In this document: one piece after another, positions 54,283-63,501 of the stretch
Position numbering within the stretch: the first letter of the stretch is position 1
How the letters are laid out: each line of letters opens with the position of its first letter
From: Inquilinus sp. KBS0705
GTDB taxonomy: Bacteria > Bacteroidota > Bacteroidia > Sphingobacteriales > Sphingobacteriaceae
NCBI GenBank assembly: GCA_005938025.2
Contig: VCCI02000001.1
Span: 1-64,000 of the forward strand
Direction of reading: 5' to 3'
Length of the DNA: 64,000 bases
The notes under the pieces: model-generated
The model's database searches: none
What the model saw: the letters and a program-made list of their open reading frames with translations, nothing else
What the model was told of the DNA's origin: nothing
Made by a program: the position numbers and the translations under genes

Positions 54283-55376
54283 TTGCTTTTGTTACTATTA
54301 ATTGATCGTATCAATAGTACATCAGTTGTTTTTTTAAGGTTAATAAAAGGCTTCTCTACCAATAAATGACTGGCCCAGCCTAAGATTACTGAAATTACCA
54401 AAGCAATTCCTATGAATGCCACTACAGGCAAACTATTGCCAAAAATCTGATACAATAATTGCTCTACAATAAAACTATAGATGTAGATGCCGTAAGAGAT
54501 ATCGTATTTAAGCCGGAACGAGAATAACTGGAATACATTGATCAGCGTTAGCGCAATTAATAACGGTGATAGTAAATGAAAACCACCAAATTTGATAAGC
54601 AGTAAGCTGAAACCAGCAATAAAGATGGTTTCCATTTTATTAAATATCAGCTTGTCTCTGAATACATATATAAGCGAACCTGCCACATAAGATATATACA
54701 GTTTAAAAGCAGGCGATAGCAGCAATATGGTAGGGCCAAAGCCTTTTGAAAAGTTAAAGCCAATGGCGAAAAAGGCAAATACAGTAATGGAAATAATAAG
54801 GTAGGGTATGCTGTTCTTTTTTAATAAGCCAAATACACCTGCTAACAGGGTAAAGCAATAACATTGCATTTCGGGGTATAAACTCCAAAGGCTCCCATTC
54901 AGGGAATCCTTATACGATGCAAAATCCAGCACACCCGCTATACTCCATTGATTTATCTTGAGGAAGAAATTTTTCCAAACATAATTAATCGCGCTACCAC
55001 TATTATTAGCGAAATAATCGGCGACGTGCCTGTCTTTAATGCTGTAAATTATTGGTGCAAAAACAAATGCGGTTAATACCAGGCAAACCCAATAGGCGGG
55101 TAGTATGCGTAGTAACCTGTGGCTTGCAAATACTGCAGGGTTGGCACTTCTTTCAAAACTTGCGGAAATTAAATACCCGCTAAGGGTAAAAAAGCCCATT
55201 ACGCCCAACTCTGCTAAATTGGTTTGGCCTTTTGATAGGGTATGTAAGGGGTCGTACAGCTTATAGCCACCCAGTAACAGCGCATGGGTAATTAATACGC
55301 TAATAGCCAATAACAAGCGCAACAGGTCGAACGCGTTCTTTTTATCGGCTGTTTTTTGGGTTATATATTCAATCAT
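54279..55376 (-). CDS. Acyltransferase family 3 (OafA-like)
   Basis: A 365-residue integral-membrane acyltransferase with about 10 segments. The family start FDLLRLLLAISVLITHALLLGG contains the catalytic His, and GFFTLSGYLISASFE, HRLLRILPAYWVC and FSFRLKYDISYGIYIYSFIVEQ follow. It O-acylates sugars on the periplasmic side. I start at ATG 55376 (MIEYITQKT), which shares ATGATTGA with the previous stop (8-bp overlap); an ATG at 55409 is less likely. Confidence 0.88.
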   Translation of the reverse strand: MIEYITQKTADKKNAFDLLRLLLAISVLITHALLLGGYKLYDPLHTLSKGQTNLAELGVMGFFTLSGYLISASFERSANPAVFASHRLLRILPAYWVCLVLTAFVFAPIIYSIKDRHVADYFANNSGSAINYVWKNFFLKINQWSIAGVLDFASYKDSLNGSLWSLYPEMQCYCFTLLAGVFGLLKKNSIPYLIISITVFAFFAIGFNFSKGFGPTILLLSPAFKLYISYVAGSLIYVFRDKLIFNKMETIFIAGFSLLLIKFGGFHLLSPLLIALTLINVFQLFSFRLKYDISYGIYIYSFIVEQLLYQIFGNSLPVVAFIGIALVISVILGWASHLLVEKPFINLKKTTDVLLIRSINSNKSK

Positions 55377-56277
55377 TTGCCAATGCTTCAAACATGCCGC
55401 ATGCGCCACGCCATTTTATATAATTTACGGGTTTTATCCATGCTTTATAAGCAAACCATGCTTTAGCTTTCCTAAGAGCTACCGTCCAAGCGGCAATTTT
55501 TGGCCAGGGGTTTATATTGTGGTTTTGCAATACCTTTATCCATGACTTATTGCTGCTATAGTTGAGTTGCGCCAAATAATCGGCCTGTATTCGCCCGGCC
55601 GGGATAATATGCGTTAAGCTTAACGATGGGAAATACCCCACCTGCCAGCCTTGTTTTACAACCTCCATCACCAGGTCATTATCCCCACCCGAACTTAGCG
55701 AGCTGCCTTGCCTGTCGGTCACGGGGCTATTATTTTTATTTACTTTGGTAATATAACTATTTACAGCGGCCTTCCTGATAGCCATACCTGCACCAACAGG
55801 TGCTGCCTTTGGATATTGCTTGTCACCTTCGCTAATTATCTCACTGTCGCCCTCGTCGCGTATAGCTAATAAGCTGTAAAATTGGTTTAACCATGTGGGC
55901 GGCGTTTCTTCAAACTCAGGTAGTATTTTACCGCCAATGGCACCTATCTTTGGATGTGTATTTAAAATTTTAAGTGTGTTTAGCAGGTAGTTTTCGTCTA
56001 AAATATTGTCATCATCAACCAACACCATAATTTGCCCGACGGCCCTGGAAAAGCCTTTTAGCCTGGCATAGGTAAGCCCCGCTTTAGGCTCGGGAATTAT
56101 ACTGCTATTTGGATGCCAGTTAGTATCAACAGATACAGCGGTGCTGGAGTTGTTATCAATTATAATAAGTTCCCATTTATTTAAAGCGAGTGTTTGGTTT
56201 CTTAGCCCTGCTAAGGTTCTATTCAGTCTTTCGGCATTAGGGTTGTAAGTACAAATAATTACCGATAGCTCAATCAT
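55369..56277 (-). CDS. Family 2 glycosyltransferase
   Basis: A 302-residue GT-A enzyme: IELSVIICTYNPNAERLNRTLAGLRNQT, LIIIDNNSS, and the metal site VLVDDDNILDENYL. I start at ATG 56277 (MIELSVI), which again shares ATGATTGA with the upstream stop; ATG 56307 would add 10 nonconserved residues. C-terminus basic and aromatic. Sugar unknown. Confidence 0.88.
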   Translation of the reverse strand: MIELSVIICTYNPNAERLNRTLAGLRNQTLALNKWELIIIDNNSSTAVSVDTNWHPNSSIIPEPKAGLTYARLKGFSRAVGQIMVLVDDDNILDENYLLNTLKILNTHPKIGAIGGKILPEFEETPPTWLNQFYSLLAIRDEGDSEIISEGDKQYPKAAPVGAGMAIRKAAVNSYITKVNKNNSPVTDRQGSSLSSGGDNDLVMEVVKQGWQVGYFPSLSLTHIIPAGRIQADYLAQLNYSSNKSWIKVLQNHNINPWPKIAAWTVALRKAKAWFAYKAWIKPVNYIKWRGACGMFEALAND

Positions 56278-56818
56278 TTCTATAACCTGTAATATTTGCA
56301 GGTACACCTACAGCTATTGCATAGGGGGGAAGGTCTTTAGTCACCACCGCGCCTGCACCAATTACACAACCATCGCCAATGCTTACGCCGGCTAAAATTT
56401 TTGCTCCCGCACCTATCCATACATCCTTACCAATGGTAACCGGCATTAAAATATCGGGCTGCGAGCGGATGAGTGTAGTTTTATTGGGTACTGTATGGTT
56501 AGCACTAACTATACAGGTATGCATGGCTATTAATGTATTTTCGCCAATTTGCACATCGCCATGGCCATAAATCACTACGTATTCGCCTAAAAAGACATTT
56601 TGATGGATGGTAACTTTGCCACCATATGCTTTAATAACCACGCCCTTGCTTAATTCCGCATTATTGTTGATGGTTAACAGGCCTTTACGGCCATTTGCAT
56701 AACCACAATTAAGGCTTGTTGTATGATGCAGTTTAACAGATGAGTGTATAGCCACACCTTTTAGCCAGTAAACTGCTATTAGTACTTTGGATGCAATTGA
56801 TCTGAGTAGATTTGTCAT
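56270..56818 (-). CDS. Hexapeptide-repeat acetyltransferase
   Basis: A 182-residue left-handed beta-helix acyltransferase: LTINNNAELSKGVVIKA, VTIHQNVFLGEYVVI, VQIGENTLIAMHTCIVSANH (catalytic His), VTIGKDVWIGAGAKILAGVSIGDGCVIGAGAVV. It resembles serine-acetyltransferase/WbbJ-type O-acetyltransferases in capsule loci. Probable substrate a sugar hydroxyl. Second acetyltransferase of the locus besides WcaF. Confidence 0.88.
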   Translation of the reverse strand: MTNLLRSIASKVLIAVYWLKGVAIHSSVKLHHTTSLNCGYANGRKGLLTINNNAELSKGVVIKAYGGKVTIHQNVFLGEYVVIYGHGDVQIGENTLIAMHTCIVSANHTVPNKTTLIRSQPDILMPVTIGKDVWIGAGAKILAGVSIGDGCVIGAGAVVTKDLPPYAIAVGVPANITGYRND

Positions 56819-56831
56819 GCGTGCGATGGCA

Positions 56832-57749
56832 TTACTTTTTTATAAAGTTAACTATTGCGCCTTTTAACAAAAAGGCCATAGTTGGCGATATGCTTTTTAC
56901 CGCTTTAAAAAATGGGTTGTTTAGTGTTGGCGCATTATAACCGCATTGCCGGCTTTGTTTTAAAGCGAATTTGGCTGCGGTAAATTTATTGTAATGCAAT
57001 AATGCGTTAGCAGCCTTTTCATACTGCTGCCCAAGTGCCAATAACTGCTTTTGGTTTAAGCCGGGCTTGTAGCTATCCAAATAGTTTAAGCGGCATAGCC
57101 AACAGTTTTTTTGATTGCTGCTAATGCCATTATTATGCCTTATAGACCAGGCAATTACCTGGTTAATAACCACAAATTTAGCACCTGAACGCGCCAGGCG
57201 GATATGCAGGTCGGCATCTTCCCAGCAATGCTGTTTTTCGTCGAAACCACTTACATTTAAAAAAGCATCTTTTTTATAAGTGGTATTTATTACGCCCAGG
57301 GGGTTCTCAATAAAGTATGCCAATGGGTCGGTAGCTATTTGGTCTTCGTCATATCGCCAGCTAATTAAAGGTTGCCTTGTTGCGCTATCTATCCAGTCGG
57401 CATAGCCTACAATCACATCGGGGACTGATAGTTCTGCCTTTTGTTTAACCAAGCTCAAAAATTCAGGGGCTATCTCATCATCCACATCATGAAAATGGAT
57501 ATAATCACCAGTGGCTGCATGAGCCAAACGGTTGCGTGCATAGCCGGGGCCTTTGTTGCTTTTACCTTGTATTAGGGTGTACCCTTTGGCTAAAATTAAT
57601 CTTACGGTATCATCCGTACTGGCATCGTCGTAAAACAGTATCTCATCAAATGGAATGCTTAATTTTGCAATGTTGGCTAAAAACTTATCTAAATAACTTT
57701 CGGCGTTATAGCAGGGTACTAAAAGCGAATAAGTTGAAGCCGTAGTCAA
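56832..57749 (-). CDS. Family 2 glycosyltransferase
   Basis: A 305-residue GT-A protein: YSLLVPCYNAESYLDKFL, ILFYDDASTDDTVRLI, KGPGYARN, and HFHDVDDEIAPEFL for metal. C-terminal residues are basic (FLLKGAIVNFIKK). It begins 1 nt after an FkbM gene stop. Sugar unknown. Confidence 0.88.
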   Translation of the reverse strand: MTTASTYSLLVPCYNAESYLDKFLANIAKLSIPFDEILFYDDASTDDTVRLILAKGYTLIQGKSNKGPGYARNRLAHAATGDYIHFHDVDDEIAPEFLSLVKQKAELSVPDVIVGYADWIDSATRQPLISWRYDEDQIATDPLAYFIENPLGVINTTYKKDAFLNVSGFDEKQHCWEDADLHIRLARSGAKFVVINQVIAWSIRHNNGISSNQKNCWLCRLNYLDSYKPGLNQKQLLALGQQYEKAANALLHYNKFTAAKFALKQSRQCGYNAPTLNNPFFKAVKSISPTMAFLLKGAIVNFIKK

Positions 57750-57750
57750 T

Positions 57751-58704
57751 TTATAAGGTGTTTTTAAACGCGTATATCATGCCCGCTGTGGCATCATTTG
57801 GCGCGAACGATAAGAAGGTATAGCCATTGTCTTTTAGTGTATTGATGATCTCATCAGGCCCTTTAAAGTGCCATTCCAAAATAATAGCTGTAAAACTTTG
57901 CAATATGTTTGTGGTAGCAAATGATTTGAATATATCGTATTCCGAACCTTCGCAGTCTACCTTTAATATAATGTTTGCCCCTGTTTGTATAAGTTCGTCT
58001 ACTATAGGTGTAAGAAACTCTGCGGCGTTTTTTATGGTGATCTCCTCGCTAACTACTTGTTGAATTTGGTGCGACAAATAATCGGGTACGCCATTAATAC
58101 CCATGTTGCCTTTAAGGGAGTTATCGTAGGTAACCGTAACCAGTTCGTTTTTATTACCTAAACCATATTGATGAGTAACAATCTTGCTTTTTACCGCCGG
58201 GTTTAAATTAATATTTGCCAGTGCCTGCAAATAAGTTGGCTTAAAAGGCTCGAATGAATTTACAGATATACAATTTGGCTTTTGAGCAAAATAAAGCGAA
58301 GTATAGGCCACATTCATTCCAATATCAATTAAGTGGAATGGCTGATTTATATATATGTTATACACCCCGGCAATAAATATCTCGTTCAGTATAAAAAGCT
58401 CTTCAAAAGTTTGAACATGGTAGGTGAGGCCATCAATTTTTATGATCAAAGCCTCATCATCAAAGGTGAATACTGCCTGATAGTGGTCTTTTAAGGTATA
58501 CATCTTTCTTAAGCCATCAATAATGTATCGGTGGCGGTGATAGTTAACGGTAAAGCCAAAATCTTTTAACAGGATGTTTTCATAATTATCCTGCGTTGCC
58601 GAATTACCCTCATTTATACCTAATTGCAACAGTTGGTTTTTTCTGTTAACAACAGATATTTTTACTGATGCCAGGGCCAGTAGTTTTTTAATGAGTTTTT
58701 TCAA
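57751..58704 (-). CDS. FkbM-family methyltransferase (second copy)
   Basis: A 317-residue SAM methyltransferase: LIDIGMNVAYTSLYFAQK (motif I variant, GMN in place of GAN), SFEPFKPTYLQALANINL and ILKVDCEGSEYDIFKS. The family methylates sugar hydroxyls in glycans. The G-M-N variant may or may not reduce SAM binding. Only distant similarity to 44134-45027. Confidence 0.85.
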   Translation of the reverse strand: MKKLIKKLLALASVKISVVNRKNQLLQLGINEGNSATQDNYENILLKDFGFTVNYHRHRYIIDGLRKMYTLKDHYQAVFTFDDEALIIKIDGLTYHVQTFEELFILNEIFIAGVYNIYINQPFHLIDIGMNVAYTSLYFAQKPNCISVNSFEPFKPTYLQALANINLNPAVKSKIVTHQYGLGNKNELVTVTYDNSLKGNMGINGVPDYLSHQIQQVVSEEITIKNAAEFLTPIVDELIQTGANIILKVDCEGSEYDIFKSFATTNILQSFTAIILEWHFKGPDEIINTLKDNGYTFLSFAPNDATAGMIYAFKNTL

Positions 58705-58713
58705 TATTGTTAT

Positions 58714-59661
58714 TTAGAGTTTGGTTAGTAAACTACCTGATATTTTGTATAACGCTGATAATATCTTTTTCCAAAATATCATTTTGTTCCAATTAGGTAC
58801 ATCGCCGTGGGCATCAGCAGCGCAAATTAATTGGTGGTCGGCTTCCCAGGCTGCTTTCATTTTTGGGTCGTAGGTTTTGGCGTCATCGTGCACATTAGCT
58901 ACGGCTAATGGCTGCTTTATTAATTTGCGGCTGTTGCCCTTTACTATACGCAGCCAAAGCTCATAATCTAACGAGCATTGCAACTGCTCCCAAATAGGCT
59001 GATGAATGCTTGCACTCCAAAAGCAAGCCGGTTGTATAAGCGAGGGTATCCTAAGGAAGTAGTCGTACAGGGGTAGGGTTGTAACTAATTCTAAACGCTG
59101 TTGTTTTAGGTGGTAGTTATAGCCATAACCGTATATAAAGTTTGCTTTAGTTTTTACAAAGCTGCTGATAACTGTTTGGAATACACCGGGTAAATAATAA
59201 TCATCGCTGTTTATCCAGGCATAGTAATCACCGGATGCCAGACTAAAACCCATGTTAATGGCCTGCCCCTGGCCTTCATCTTTTTGGCTTTGCTTATAAC
59301 TTATCCATGGGGCGTATTGTTTTAATATTTGCGTGGTATTATCGGTACTGCCGCCATCAATAATTATATACTCCAGGTTAGGGTAGTTTTGTAAAAGTAC
59401 CGACCGTATCGTCTGCTCTAAAAAAGCACCCTGATTATACGATGGTGTTACAATGGTTAGTTTTGGCCAGTTGATGCCTGGGATGTAAATATTAGCTTCG
59501 GTTTCCTCTGTCCATGGCCAGCCTGTTTTGTTATTACCAGGTTTGGGTAATACATTAAGTAAGCCGGTTTTACTTAAAGCTACGGTAGGCAAAGGAACGT
59601 GTACACCATTACTTATAAAACTTGAGCCATATTTTTTTAGATCAGGTAGGTTAATATTCAA
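58714..59661 (-). CDS. Family 2 glycosyltransferase
   Basis: A 315-residue GT-A enzyme: LTIVTPSYNQGAFLEQTIRSVLLQNYPNLEYIIIDGGSTDNT, then YAWINSDDYYLPG for metal and PACFWSASI. An unusual N-terminal extension of about 50 residues with Pro/Gly precedes the GT fold. It begins 9 nt after the DUF5672 gene. Sugar unknown. Confidence 0.9.
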   Translation of the reverse strand: MNINLPDLKKYGSSFISNGVHVPLPTVALSKTGLLNVLPKPGNNKTGWPWTEETEANIYIPGINWPKLTIVTPSYNQGAFLEQTIRSVLLQNYPNLEYIIIDGGSTDNTTQILKQYAPWISYKQSQKDEGQGQAINMGFSLASGDYYAWINSDDYYLPGVFQTVISSFVKTKANFIYGYGYNYHLKQQRLELVTTLPLYDYFLRIPSLIQPACFWSASIHQPIWEQLQCSLDYELWLRIVKGNSRKLIKQPLAVANVHDDAKTYDPKMKAAWEADHQLICAADAHGDVPNWNKMIFWKKILSALYKISGSLLTKL

Positions 59662-59670
59662 TTAAATAAT

Positions 59671-60459
59671 TTAAGGAATGAAGTTCTCATCTTTTATATA
59701 CAGTTTCCATGTATGTGGTTCAAACTTTTCAAATGCATGGCAACCAAACGGCATTTCGCCACCAAGAATTTTTAATGATTGTTTGGGCGAATGCTCTATT
59801 GAAAAGTGCAAGGCTACTTCGTCAGTCGGTAGTTTAAAAATGGGGGAAAATATATTACCCCAGTATCTAAAAAAACCATCTTCGTGGTTGGTACCCCATG
59901 CAGCAACTTTTGATTTTGATAGCGTTAATAACCAATAGCATTTTTTGACTTTGCGCAAGGAAAAACCGCCGTTACCAACATTTTTAATTTTAAAATTTGT
60001 TCCAATAGTTCTGTTAATAAAGTTTAAAATTTTTGAGTATCCTTTTAAAAATTGCATCTCATTTTCTCGGTTTTCGTGAGGGAGAAGAGGTGCACCTATA
60101 TAATCGTAATTTTGCTTGCACCAATACTTAAGGTCATCCTTAAACACGTAAACATCAAGTTGATAGATAAGTAAATACTGATAATCTAAAAAAGCCTTAT
60201 AAAAATCTGGTGTAAGCATTAGTTTATTGTAACCCACTGAAGATTTAAAGTATATATCATTAAAATGTTCTGTTTTAAATAAAACGGCATTATCGGCCAT
60301 TATTTTTTGATAATGCGTGGTATTTAAATTTTTTGAGCATGCAAAAACAATAGGGTAATCCTTTAAAATTTTGAGACATTGTTTTAACGAAATTACCTCA
60401 TTAGCATTCAAGGTGGCTTTATGAATTGGAATTACTATTACAGCTAATTTATTATTCAT
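59671..60459 (-). CDS. DUF5672-type glycosyltransferase
   Basis: A 262-residue protein matching what I know as DUF5672: VVIPIHKATLNANE, FACSKNLN, LIYQLDVYVFKDDLKYWC, YDYIGAPLLP and VGNGGFSLRKV. This family is found in capsule loci and has a GT-A-like metal site. 4-bp overlap with the next gene. Sugar unknown. Confidence 0.82.
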   Translation of the reverse strand: MNNKLAVIVIPIHKATLNANEVISLKQCLKILKDYPIVFACSKNLNTTHYQKIMADNAVLFKTEHFNDIYFKSSVGYNKLMLTPDFYKAFLDYQYLLIYQLDVYVFKDDLKYWCKQNYDYIGAPLLPHENRENEMQFLKGYSKILNFINRTIGTNFKIKNVGNGGFSLRKVKKCYWLLTLSKSKVAAWGTNHEDGFFRYWGNIFSPIFKLPTDEVALHFSIEHSPKQSLKILGGEMPFGCHAFEKFEPHTWKLYIKDENFIP

Positions 60460-61400
60460 TTTATTTTGCAGAATCTCAAGACCCTATTTTTAGCACCTTT
60501 TAATTTTCTAATCAAATATTTTGTGTTTGACTCGATAAATAAGTTGTTTCGTTCGTATATATCCGCTTTTTTATTACAACTTATCTTTTGTGGGTGGGTA
60601 ATATTTGTTATTTCGTACTGTGCCATTTTAGACTGAATTGATTTAGCATCAAATGTGTGCGTTGCATTATCATCAAAACCAATATTAGATACCATGTTTT
60701 TCCATGGTATTATACATAGGCCATTGTTTTTCCATATCCAATACATTAGTTGATAATCCCATGTATCCAGGCCGTCTATAACAATACCTAAATTGTATTT
60801 CCATACGCTACGTTCACGGGTATTTGAAAAATTATAGTTAATAACATCCTTTATTGTTAATTCACTTTCCCCTTCAAGTTTTAAATTATAGCCTTGCCAT
60901 GCTCTTTTCCATGTAGCCCAACCCCATACATGTGCATATTTTGAAAAATAGTAAGTCTCGGAATTTAACGGTTTAGGTTGATAACTTGTTCCGCAAATCA
61001 TCATTACCTTAGCTACCTCCCTGTATTTGCTTAAAAGTGTTTCACAATAACTAAAAAAACTATCATTAGGTAGGCAGTCGTCCTCTAAAATTATACCTTC
61101 GTCAACATTTTCGAAAAACCAATTAATAGACTCCGATACCGCCTTCCCACAACCTAAATTTTCATCCCTAAACAAGGTTTTTAATTCGCAGTCCCAATTT
61201 ATTAGCGTAGTTATTTCTCTGCACTGCTTACAAAGCTCAGCATCCTTTGTGTTGTTTTTGCGGGGGCCATCAGCCGCTATGTATAAATATTTAGGTTGTA
61301 CGTTTTTAATCCTTTCAAACACCAGCATAGTTGTATCCGGTCGATTGAACATCAGCAGCAAAACCGGGGTATTAAAGCCACCTTTATTATCCATTTGCAT
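60456..61400 (-). CDS. Putative GT-A glycosyltransferase (HlpA-like)
   Basis: A 314-residue protein: VLLLMFNRPDTTMLVFERI, YIAADGPRKNN, GCGKAVSESINWFF, GIILEDDCLPNDSFF with the acidic metal site, and WGWATWKRAWQGYNL. It fits a glycosyltransferase group often annotated as hemolytic protein HlpA-like or nucleotide-diphospho-sugar transferase. Acceptor unknown. Confidence 0.8.
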   Translation of the reverse strand: MQMDNKGGFNTPVLLLMFNRPDTTMLVFERIKNVQPKYLYIAADGPRKNNTKDAELCKQCREITTLINWDCELKTLFRDENLGCGKAVSESINWFFENVDEGIILEDDCLPNDSFFSYCETLLSKYREVAKVMMICGTSYQPKPLNSETYYFSKYAHVWGWATWKRAWQGYNLKLEGESELTIKDVINYNFSNTRERSVWKYNLGIVIDGLDTWDYQLMYWIWKNNGLCIIPWKNMVSNIGFDDNATHTFDAKSIQSKMAQYEITNITHPQKISCNKKADIYERNNLFIESNTKYLIRKLKGAKNRVLRFCKIK

Positions 61401-62385
61401 CCCGCTTAATTAACAACCTTAGGTGTTTGTTATGCGCAATTATCTTTTTACGATTATACAGCAACGAAAAAAATGTACCTGAGATGGCTTTATAAGCTAA
61501 TTTTTCGTCTAACGATTGTTTTTTGAACAGCATTGTAATAGACTGTTTTAAATACGACCGCCCCGAAGCCAGCAGCCAGCCATTAAGCACCTGTTCAATC
61601 GGCTTTACTTCGTTATGCAAAATATTGAAATAGCTGTTCAAGAGCACATTTGAGTAGCTAAGCCAATAATATAAGTTAAGTAAATACTTAATGTTTTGCC
61701 TTTGCAGTGGCACAAAGTGTTTGAATTGCAAGTTATCGTCTGCAATAATTTTATAACCCTTTAAATAAGCAACAAAGCAAAATTCAACGTCTTCACCGCC
61801 ATTAAGTTTATTCCCTATACGTCCGGATGTAATAAGGTTCCAACGGTTATCAACTATATCATTAAAAACCGCTTTTTTATATACAGACCCTGCGCCATAT
61901 AACCAATGTTCGGTATCTGCCTGCATTTGCGGGCCGTTAACATATTTAGCTTTATAATTGTCGATATCAATGTTAAAAGGCTGCTCTGGTTCAAATATAC
62001 CGCAACCGCCTAAAACGCCAATATTGGGGTCTGATCGCATTATTTTAAAGGCGTTTTCAATATAATTCTCATTAAGCCAATTATCATCATCGCAAGTTAA
62101 AATATAGTCGAATTTAGCCTTGGTGACGCCTTTTAACAGTGCCTGTGTTTTACCTGTTATGGGTTGCTCAATTAATTTAAAGTTTATAGGCACATTGTAT
62201 TTAGCCCACTCAGTTTTGGATGTCGCAGCGGTATCATCAGTTGACGCGTTATTTACTACAATAACCTCCCATGCTGTATTAGATGACGTAACCTGCATTG
62301 CCAGGTGCCTAAGTGTTTCGGGTAACCTTAATGCGCTGTTGTAACAACAGATGATTACGGAGATACCTGGGGCCTGATTATCCAA
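61387..62385 (-). CDS. Family 2 glycosyltransferase
   Basis: A 332-residue GT-A enzyme: ISVIICCYNSALRLPETL, VIVVNNASTDDTA, the metal site LTCDDDNWLNENYI and the acceptor-side WLYGAGSVYKKAVF...GEDVEFC. It overlaps the preceding gene by 14 bp and begins directly at the GT4 gene end. Sugar unknown. Confidence 0.9.
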   Translation of the reverse strand: MDNQAPGISVIICCYNSALRLPETLRHLAMQVTSSNTAWEVIVVNNASTDDTAATSKTEWAKYNVPINFKLIEQPITGKTQALLKGVTKAKFDYILTCDDDNWLNENYIENAFKIMRSDPNIGVLGGCGIFEPEQPFNIDIDNYKAKYVNGPQMQADTEHWLYGAGSVYKKAVFNDIVDNRWNLITSGRIGNKLNGGEDVEFCFVAYLKGYKIIADDNLQFKHFVPLQRQNIKYLLNLYYWLSYSNVLLNSYFNILHNEVKPIEQVLNGWLLASGRSYLKQSITMLFKKQSLDEKLAYKAISGTFFSLLYNRKKIIAHNKHLRLLIKRDANG

Positions 62386-63501
62386 TTATGTGCAATAAAT
62401 ATTATCCATTTTTGCTTTAAAAATGGGGTAGGCAAATAACTCGTTATACTTTTTAAGGGAGTTGTCGCCGTAAGTTTTACTCTTTTCTGTATCGCTCAAT
62501 AAATTACGCACCGCGTTTATATTTTGCTCAAAATTTAAAGGGTCAGCTAATAGCCCGTTAACGTTATCAGTAACCGACTCTACCAAACCACCCACATTTG
62601 CAACAATACACGGTAAACTGTTGCGCATAGCTTCTAACACAGCAATGCCATGCGATTCGTTAAAACTGGGCTGATAATAAACCGCTGCTTTTTTCAAATA
62701 AGCTTCGGGATTTTTTATAAGGCCTTTAAAAGTAATATTGGGTTCGTTAACGGTTAAGTTTCGATAGTGCTCAAATTCAGGCCCGTTGCCCAGCCATATA
62801 AAATCGACATCGTTATTTGTTGCAGTTATTGCCTGTGCTACCTGTAGCCACATGGCAGGGTTTTTATTTTCATCAACCCGGCCAATGGTTAATACTGTTT
62901 TTTTATTTGCATCGGTTAATACGTTATCATCGCCAACGTCTTGGTGTAATAGGGTATTATGTATAGTAACAACGTAGGCTTGTTTATCGGTGTCTATTGC
63001 CCACTCTTTACAAAGCAGCTTATTCATGGCATCAGAAACTGCTATTATTTTTTTTTGCTTGCCTAAACGTACATTACAGGTATACGTTGTAAAAGGTGAT
63101 ATTGTACCACTGGGCAGCGTATGCAATATATAGGTAACTTTAATAAACGGGATCCAAAAAAGATAAAGGTGCTTTTCGGGTGCTACTGCCGAAATTGTAA
63201 TATCAGCAAAGCCGTTTTTGATGCTCAAAAATAAAAGTCGCGTAATAGAGTAGGCTATTAACATGCCCTCCCTTATATTGGTAGAAAGCCGGTAAGTTAA
63301 ACAAGCAAACTGATGCAAGCCCGGCAATATTTTAAGATTTAAATTATCGCCCGAATGAATATTTTGCAAATAAGGCAATTGATCTTTATCTGCTAATGCC
63401 AGTATCACCGAGCCGCTTTTAAAGTATTGAATCAGTACTTTTAAATGAGAGTTACTGCCACCTGTTTCAAATAGCTCTGTAAGAATAATATGTTTTTTCA
63501 T
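62386..63501 (-). CDS. Family 4 glycosyltransferase
   Basis: A 371-residue GT-B protein: ELFETGGSNSHLKVLIQYF, VLTIGRVDENKNPAMWLQVA, and donor-binding QPSFNESHGIAVLEAMRNSLPCIVANVGGLVESV (E-x7-E). It starts 4 bp inside the partial GT2 gene. Sugar unknown. Confidence 0.9.
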   Translation of the reverse strand: MKKHIILTELFETGGSNSHLKVLIQYFKSGSVILALADKDQLPYLQNIHSGDNLNLKILPGLHQFACLTYRLSTNIREGMLIAYSITRLLFLSIKNGFADITISAVAPEKHLYLFWIPFIKVTYILHTLPSGTISPFTTYTCNVRLGKQKKIIAVSDAMNKLLCKEWAIDTDKQAYVVTIHNTLLHQDVGDDNVLTDANKKTVLTIGRVDENKNPAMWLQVAQAITATNNDVDFIWLGNGPEFEHYRNLTVNEPNITFKGLIKNPEAYLKKAAVYYQPSFNESHGIAVLEAMRNSLPCIVANVGGLVESVTDNVNGLLADPLNFEQNINAVRNLLSDTEKSKTYGDNSLKKYNELFAYPIFKAKMDNIYCT

